A stretch of DNA of 64,000 nucleotides from Treponema sp. UBA4873. Lineage in GTDB: Bacteria > Spirochaetota > Spirochaetia > Treponematales > Treponemataceae. Location of the stretch: assembly GCA_002399405.1 (NCBI GenBank), contig DHDP01000018.1:311339-375338 (forward strand), in the 5' to 3' direction. Numbering within the stretch: the stretch's first letter is position 1; every line of letters starts with the position of its first letter. The position numbers and the translations under genes are program-made. Under the pieces are notes generated by a model. It was not told the DNA's origin, searched no databases, and saw nothing but the letters and a program-made list of their open reading frames with translations. Of this stretch, positions 59,818 through 64,000 are shown in pieces.

Positions 59818-61254
59818 ATGGCAGAAGTCGATCACAAATGTACGTTGGATAAAATCATCAGTCTCTGCAAGAGACGCGGTTTTGTTTATCAGTCGAGCGA
59901 GATTTACGGCGGTCAGGCCGGAGCGTGGGATTACGGTCCTCTCGGTGTAGACCTGAAGAAAAACATTCAGGCTGCATGGTGGAAGGAAATGACCCAGCTC
60001 CACGACGATGTCGTCGGGCTCGACGCCGCCATCTTCATGCATCACACCGCATGGGAAGCGAGCGGACATGTCGCCCATTTTTCCGATCCTATGATCGACT
60101 GTACCGAATGCAAGTCGCGGTTCCGTGCCGACCAGCTGATTGAAGACTACTGCGCTTCCCACAACGTGACACCGGCTAAACCTGTCGACACGATGACGCA
60201 CGAAGAGATGAAGGCTTTCGTCGAAGATAATAATATTGCGTGTCCGACATGCGGCAAACACAGCTACACCGACGTGCGCGAATTCAACCTTATGTTCAAG
60301 ACGCATCTCGGACCTGTGGAAAACGACACGTCGATCGTGTATCTCCGCCCGGAAACGTGCCAGGGCATTTTCGTCGACTTCAAGAACATCGTGCAGTCGA
60401 ACCGCATGAAGATTCCGTTCGGCGTTGCTCAGGTCGGTAAGTCGTTCCGCAACGAAATCATCTTTAAGAACTTCATCTTCCGTACGTGCGAATTCGAGCA
60501 GATGGAGATGGAATATTTCTGCAAACCCGGAACGGACGTGGATACGTTCGAGTACTGGCGGCAGCAGCGCTGGAATTTCTATAAGAAATACGGTATTTCC
60601 GAGAAGAACCTGCACTGGAAACACCACGACAAACTCGCGCATTACGCGAAGGATGCGTACGACATACAGTACAACTTCCCGATAGGATTCGAGGAAATAG
60701 AAGGCGTGCACAACCGCACTGATTTCGACCTGACGCAGCATTCGAAGTTCAGCGGCAAGGACATGGCGTACATCGATCAGGAAGACGGGAACAAGCGCTA
60801 TATTCCGTACGTTATTGAAACGTCTGCCGGGCTGAACCGCAATCTGCTTATGTTCCTCTGCGAATCGTATGAAGAGCAGAACGTCGCGACCGACGGCGGA
60901 GAGGATTACCGAACGGTACTTCATTTTGATCCGCGTCTTGCGCCGATTACCGTTGCCGTGCTTCCTATCATGAAGAAAGACGGACTTGCCGAGCTCGCGA
61001 AGGAAATCCAGCACGAACTTAAAGAGGATTTTGTCACCGACTACGACGTGAGCGGCACTATCGGAAAGCGGTACCGCCGTCAGGATGAAGTCGGAACTCC
61101 GTTCTGCGTTACGATCGACTATCAGACGAAGGAAGACAACACGGTGACGATCCGCTTCCGCGATTCGATGGAGCAGATACGCGTGAAACGCGAAGAGCTT
61201 ATTCCCGAGCTGCAGAAGGCAATCAGAAATTACAAGCAGGCGGAGAAAAAATAA
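59818..61254 (+). CDS. glyS: Glycyl-tRNA synthetase (homodimeric alpha2 type)
   Basis: A class II synthetase of 478 residues. The N-terminal HKCTLDKIISLCKRRGFVYQSSEIYGG and GAWDYGPLGVDLKKN are signatures of the eukaryote/Gram-positive single-chain GlyRS rather than the alpha-beta type. CxxC pairs (DCTEC, CPTCG) mark an inserted zinc-like region near 100-145. Motif 2 (GKSFRNEI) and motif 3 (ETSAGLNRNLLMFL) are present, and an anticodon-binding domain ends the chain. It is 1 base ahead of an aldo/keto reductase-like gene. Confidence 0.95.
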   Translation: MAEVDHKCTLDKIISLCKRRGFVYQSSEIYGGQAGAWDYGPLGVDLKKNIQAAWWKEMTQLHDDVVGLDAAIFMHHTAWEASGHVAHFSDPMIDCTECKSRFRADQLIEDYCASHNVTPAKPVDTMTHEEMKAFVEDNNIACPTCGKHSYTDVREFNLMFKTHLGPVENDTSIVYLRPETCQGIFVDFKNIVQSNRMKIPFGVAQVGKSFRNEIIFKNFIFRTCEFEQMEMEYFCKPGTDVDTFEYWRQQRWNFYKKYGISEKNLHWKHHDKLAHYAKDAYDIQYNFPIGFEEIEGVHNRTDFDLTQHSKFSGKDMAYIDQEDGNKRYIPYVIETSAGLNRNLLMFLCESYEEQNVATDGGEDYRTVLHFDPRLAPITVAVLPIMKKDGLAELAKEIQHELKEDFVTDYDVSGTIGKRYRRQDEVGTPFCVTIDYQTKEDNTVTIRFRDSMEQIRVKREELIPELQKAIRNYKQAEKK

Positions 61255-62016
61255 GTGGAATACGTACGGCTTGGCAAAACGGATCTTCTGGTAAGCCGCA
61301 CGGCATTCGGCGCCATGTGTTTGAAAGATGCAGAGAGCGCCGAATCAGCCGGTTCTCTTATCCGCAAAGCGTACGACGCCGGAATCAATTTTTTTGATAC
61401 GGCGCGCAACGAACCGGACAGCGAGACGCTGCTCGGCGATTCGTTGCACGACATACGGCAGAATGTGCTCGTTGCGACGAAGACTTCCGCGTCGTCGCCG
61501 CAGGAAATTCGGCGCGATTTGGACGAAAGTCTCAACGCCATGCACTGCGATTATATCGATCTGTATCAGTACGAAATTACCGGCTTTATTCCGGAAAAGA
61601 ACGGGCGCGACGGGATTTACGCCGCGCTGCAGGATTTGAAGACGGCCGGAAAGATAAAGCACATCGGCGTAGCGGCGGAAGATTACGAGACGGCAGGCAA
61701 AGTAATCAGGAGCGGCATGTATGAGGCGCTTCAGTTTCCGTTCAGCATGATAAGTCCGACCGCAACTTCATCCCTCGTGGACCTCTGTGCGAAATTCGAC
61801 ATGGGATTCATCGCCATGCAGCCGTTGTGCGGCGGTGTGCTTTCTAATATTCCGCTTGCATTCGGCTTCCTGTATCAGTATGAAAACGTCGTTCCCGTCT
61901 GGGGGGCGCGGACAATAGAAGAGCTCAATCAGATTTTATATTTCAACGACCACCCGCCCGTCATCGACGATGCATTCAAGCAGGATGTGGAGAAGGCGAG
62001 GGCGTTCTTTAATTAG
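61255..62016 (+). CDS. Aldo/keto reductase-like protein with altered active site
   Basis: A 253-residue TIM-barrel protein of the aldo/keto reductase superfamily starting with GTG directly after glyS. The family start (YVRLGKTDLLVSRTAFG), FFDTARN and the IKHIGVAAEDY strand are clear. Of the tetrad, D48 and K76 (TKTSAS) remain, but the tyrosine position (D+5) is E53 and the histidine position (DLYQxH) is E107. It is also shorter than usual. It may bind NADPH without normal reductase activity, or do other chemistry. Confidence 0.85.
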   Translation: MEYVRLGKTDLLVSRTAFGAMCLKDAESAESAGSLIRKAYDAGINFFDTARNEPDSETLLGDSLHDIRQNVLVATKTSASSPQEIRRDLDESLNAMHCDYIDLYQYEITGFIPEKNGRDGIYAALQDLKTAGKIKHIGVAAEDYETAGKVIRSGMYEALQFPFSMISPTATSSLVDLCAKFDMGFIAMQPLCGGVLSNIPLAFGFLYQYENVVPVWGARTIEELNQILYFNDHPPVIDDAFKQDVEKARAFFN

Positions 62017-63269
62017 CTGCCGTTGCGGCCGATTGTTTTTAATTTCAAAAGACTTTTCATGACGTCCTCAAGTTCCTGTTTACTGAGTACGCGCACGATT
62101 TTCATATCGGTGTCGTTCGTCTGCGCCGTTTTCGGCGTACCGTCGCTCTCTTTTTCGCCGAGCAGCTGGACTATCGGATTTTTCGGATTGTCGGGATTGA
62201 CGTCGGTCACCTGTCCGATTTTACCGTTGATGAGATAGACGTACGCGCCTATCGGGAAAAGCGACAGGCTGTAAAGCAGCGCCTTGATGACTGTCTCGTC
62301 GTACTGATGATTTGCGTTCTTAAGCATCTCCACCATTGCGTCGAATGTGGTCCGCTCTGTCTTGTATTCGCGCGGCGCGGTGATCGCCTCGAACGAGCAT
62401 GCGACTGCGATTATTTTTGCATAAACTGAAATTTTCTCGCCGGTCAGATGGCGCGGATAGCCTGTGCCGTTTTCCTTTTCGTGGTGCTCGAGAATTCCGA
62501 GCTGTATGGTGAGCGGAAACTGAAGTTCCTTAACAATCTCGAACCCGATGACGGGATGGGTCGCAATCTGCGCGCGTTCTCCCTGTGAAAGCTGCTTGTC
62601 CGTAAGATACAGCTGCGGCGGCAGCCGTATCATGCCTATTTCATGAAGCATGCATGTTATGCCGAGCTCGATGAGTTTTGACAGGCTCATGTGCAGCTGG
62701 AGGCCGATCGTAATTGCAAGCACCGTCGAGCGCATTGAATGAGTCACAAGATAATTTTTGCTGCGTGCCTCCGCGGACGGCGTAATGCGGAGGACGTATC
62801 GTCTGTTTTCTTTAATGAATACGCAGAGATCCTTTACTGTGTCGGAAAGCTCGTTCTGGTTGATTTCGCGGTGTGTCGCATACCGCGTATATACGTAGTT
62901 GATGTAGTTCATGTATTCGTTGTATACATTCTGAACCGCAGCAAGCCGCGCTTTTTCGGAGTTCTCGAGCGAGCGTGATTTTGCCGCATCTTCAAGCGAG
63001 CGTTTTACGGAACTGCTCACGGTTTCCGCCGAGCCGACTTCCGGCACTGCGGATGAAACTGCCGCGTCGGCGCTGTCCGTGATTGTAAAATCGCCGAGAC
63101 TTACCGTACCTTCGCTTACCACTTCGGGAAATTCCCACTCCGTAAGCGCCTTCAGCACTGACTGAGTGACCGGCACTCCGGCCGGTTCGACGACGAACGC
63201 TCTGTCGATAAGAAGATCGCTGTTGAATGAGGTACCGTCTTTTATTTCATTAATTTTATACGTATTCAT
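62013..63269 (-). CDS. HD-GYP-family protein (cyclic-di-GMP phosphodiesterase-like)
   Basis: A 418-residue protein. I start it at ATG 63269, with GGGAGAG upstream; the frame extends to 63488 but the added stretch crosses a terminator. Residues 1-55 resemble the N-terminal domain found on many HD-GYP proteins. The catalytic domain has H177, then HE at 209-210 (CMLHEIGM) where HD is normal, H238, HH at 262-263 and GTGYP at 268-272. The C-terminal 120 residues hold a small beta domain (LINGKIGQVTDV). It should hydrolyse cyclic-di-GMP if the Glu substitutes for Asp at the metal. Confidence 0.88.
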   Translation of the reverse strand: MNTYKINEIKDGTSFNSDLLIDRAFVVEPAGVPVTQSVLKALTEWEFPEVVSEGTVSLGDFTITDSADAAVSSAVPEVGSAETVSSSVKRSLEDAAKSRSLENSEKARLAAVQNVYNEYMNYINYVYTRYATHREINQNELSDTVKDLCVFIKENRRYVLRITPSAEARSKNYLVTHSMRSTVLAITIGLQLHMSLSKLIELGITCMLHEIGMIRLPPQLYLTDKQLSQGERAQIATHPVIGFEIVKELQFPLTIQLGILEHHEKENGTGYPRHLTGEKISVYAKIIAVACSFEAITAPREYKTERTTFDAMVEMLKNANHQYDETVIKALLYSLSLFPIGAYVYLINGKIGQVTDVNPDNPKNPIVQLLGEKESDGTPKTAQTNDTDMKIVRVLSKQELEDVMKSLLKLKTIGRNGS

Positions 63270-63331
63270 GGGAACTCTCCCTATACTATCGGCACAATTG
63301 AGAGGAAGATTAACTATAAAAGAAAAATTGC

Positions 63332-63373
63332 AAAAAAAAGTTGAAAAACCCTCACACGGTTTTCCAACTTTTT
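63332..63373 (-). terminator. Terminator of the truncated gene at the window end
   Basis: On the minus strand AAAAAGTTGGAAAACC (63373-63358) pairs with GGTTTTTCAACTTTTT (63350-63335) with one mismatch, around a 7-base loop, and the T-run continues to 63332. It lies 120 bases downstream of the stop of the last gene. Confidence 0.88.
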
Positions 63374-63495
63374 CGTAAACATGGTTTTCAGACACCCCGC
63401 GGGCGTCTGGATGTCGTATCCGTCCGCATGGCACTGATATACTTATTATCGGGGAAACGGGAAAAAACTTTACAAAAAAACGGAACAATCAGCCT

Positions 63496-64000
63496 TTACG
63501 CGCGGTACTCGCGGAGGACGCGGCACAGCTCTGTATAGATGTGCAGAGAGTGCGAGAGAAAATTTCTGTACTGCACGGGAGAGTTCTGCTGCACGGTTTC
63601 CCGCTGTGCCGCCTCCGGTCTGCCGTCAGGGAAAACGAGCGCAGCGGCATCTTTGAGGCCGTTTTCCCGTATTGATCTGCAGAGCCCCTCGAACCGGGAA
63701 AGCGTCTCATCGTACGAACAGTCCGAAGGCAGGCCGAGCGCCTGTTCGCATATATTTTTTCCTTCTTCCGCCGCGTCGTACAATGCGGACAGATTTTTCG
63801 TAAATTCCCTGAAAGCTGCATCGAATTCGGGCGGTGAAGGAAGGTTCGCGGAAGCGGTCCCGCCGCTTTGTGCAAGAAAAGCGCGCTTTTCGGCATCGAT
63901 GCAGGGTTTCGACAGCAATGAATCAAAATCAGCGGGGACAATGCCCGGAACGGCGAGCCCTTTCCGGCTGAATGTGTACGTTCGTGCGTCGGTACATCCG
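63496..64000 (-). CDS. Unidentified protein, C-terminal part (5' end outside window)
   Basis: The frame is open to the end of the window, so the listed TTG at 63918 is not a trusted start. About 168 residues are visible. The composition is mixed with many Ala, Leu and Glu and looks mainly helical (AFREFTKNLSALYDAAEEG, and LSHSLHIYTELCRVLREYRA at the end, in part). I do not recognise a domain. A terminator follows it, and HD-GYP lies downstream on the same strand. Confidence 0.65.
   Translation of the reverse strand, partial: GCTDARTYTFSRKGLAVPGIVPADFDSLLSKPCIDAEKRAFLAQSGGTASANLPSPPEFDAAFREFTKNLSALYDAAEEGKNICEQALGLPSDCSYDETLSRFEGLCRSIRENGLKDAAALVFPDGRPEAAQRETVQQNSPVQYRNFLSHSLHIYTELCRVLREYRA

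Noticed and set aside
63270..63488. N-terminal 73-residue extension of the HD-GYP protein
   Set aside because: The frame crosses a strong terminator for the upstream gene, and a good ribosome site supports ATG 63269.
1..64000. tRNA, rRNA, insertion sequences or prophage
   Set aside because: No gap has a cloverleaf-like sequence or CCA-type end, and no transposase, integrase or phage structural gene was found.

Overview
The window looks like a chromosome segment of a treponeme (Spirochaetota) with moderate GC content, possibly of the Treponema brennaborense kind. The species is an inference. The support is spirochaete-style lipoprotein signals (cysteine after small or polar residues), treponemal conserved small membrane proteins, a potABCD operon, and a mix of clostridial-looking metabolic genes. 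About 58 protein genes are packed on both strands, many with 1-4 base overlaps. I see no rRNA, tRNA, CRISPR array, insertion sequence or prophage.

Layout. 1-2.5 kb: end of a radical SAM gene, a short-chain dehydrogenase and an aldo/keto reductase. 2.6-7.5 kb: a purine operon purE-purC-purF-purM-purN behind a strong promoter and a candidate guanine-type purine riboswitch. 7.5-12.8 kb (minus): an envelope operon of lipoprotein, lytic transglycosylase, OmpA-like protein, glycosyltransferase and LUD protein. 12.9-15.3 kb (plus): a membrane protein and a TPR lipoprotein, divergent from the previous operon over a shared -35 box. 15.3-15.6 kb: three tandem 88-89 bp hairpin units, the last ending in a terminator. 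15.6-19 kb: yajC-secD-secF. 19.1-22.6 kb: ispH, a Gfo/Idh oxidoreductase and convergent guaB. 22.7-28.7 kb: a xyloside utilisation operon (binding lipoprotein, two permeases, GH43 enzyme, LacI regulator) with a perfect operator palindrome at the predicted transcription start. 28.7-33.8 kb: purA, a 126 bp inverted repeat, an acyl-CoA synthetase and murD. 33.8-38 kb: queD and a tight minus-strand operon hisH-hisF-DUF2156-YkgJ-thioesterase. 38-44.8 kb: recQ, a CNNM/CorC protein, a second OmpA-like protein, a membrane-anchored Holliday-type nuclease and a PAS-GGDEF-EAL protein. 44.9-49 kb: potABCD. 49.1-52.5 kb: azlCD, and a cation/proton antiporter divergent from a LysR regulator. 52.6-55.2 kb: a small membrane protein, rplM-rpsI-recX and an HTH-receiver regulator. 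55-64 kb: sppA, a DUF975 protein, a CYTH protein, dus, a DnaQ-like exonuclease, glyS, a second aldo/keto reductase, an HD-GYP protein and a truncated unknown gene.

How the genes fit together. purECFMN, purA and guaB are parts of IMP, AMP and XMP synthesis, and a guanine-sensing leader on purE would close the loop. The xyloside operon is a self-contained regulated unit but has no ATPase gene, so a shared ATPase is expected elsewhere. GGDEF/EAL and HD-GYP proteins give two points of cyclic-di-GMP turnover.

The most interesting signals are non-coding: the riboswitch with an atypical L2 loop, the triplicated hairpin cassette, the 126 bp inverted repeat after purA, a terminator fused to the next promoter, and several good promoters whose -10 box sits so close to the ATG that the mRNA should be leaderless. 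I found no clear defence or mobile system.
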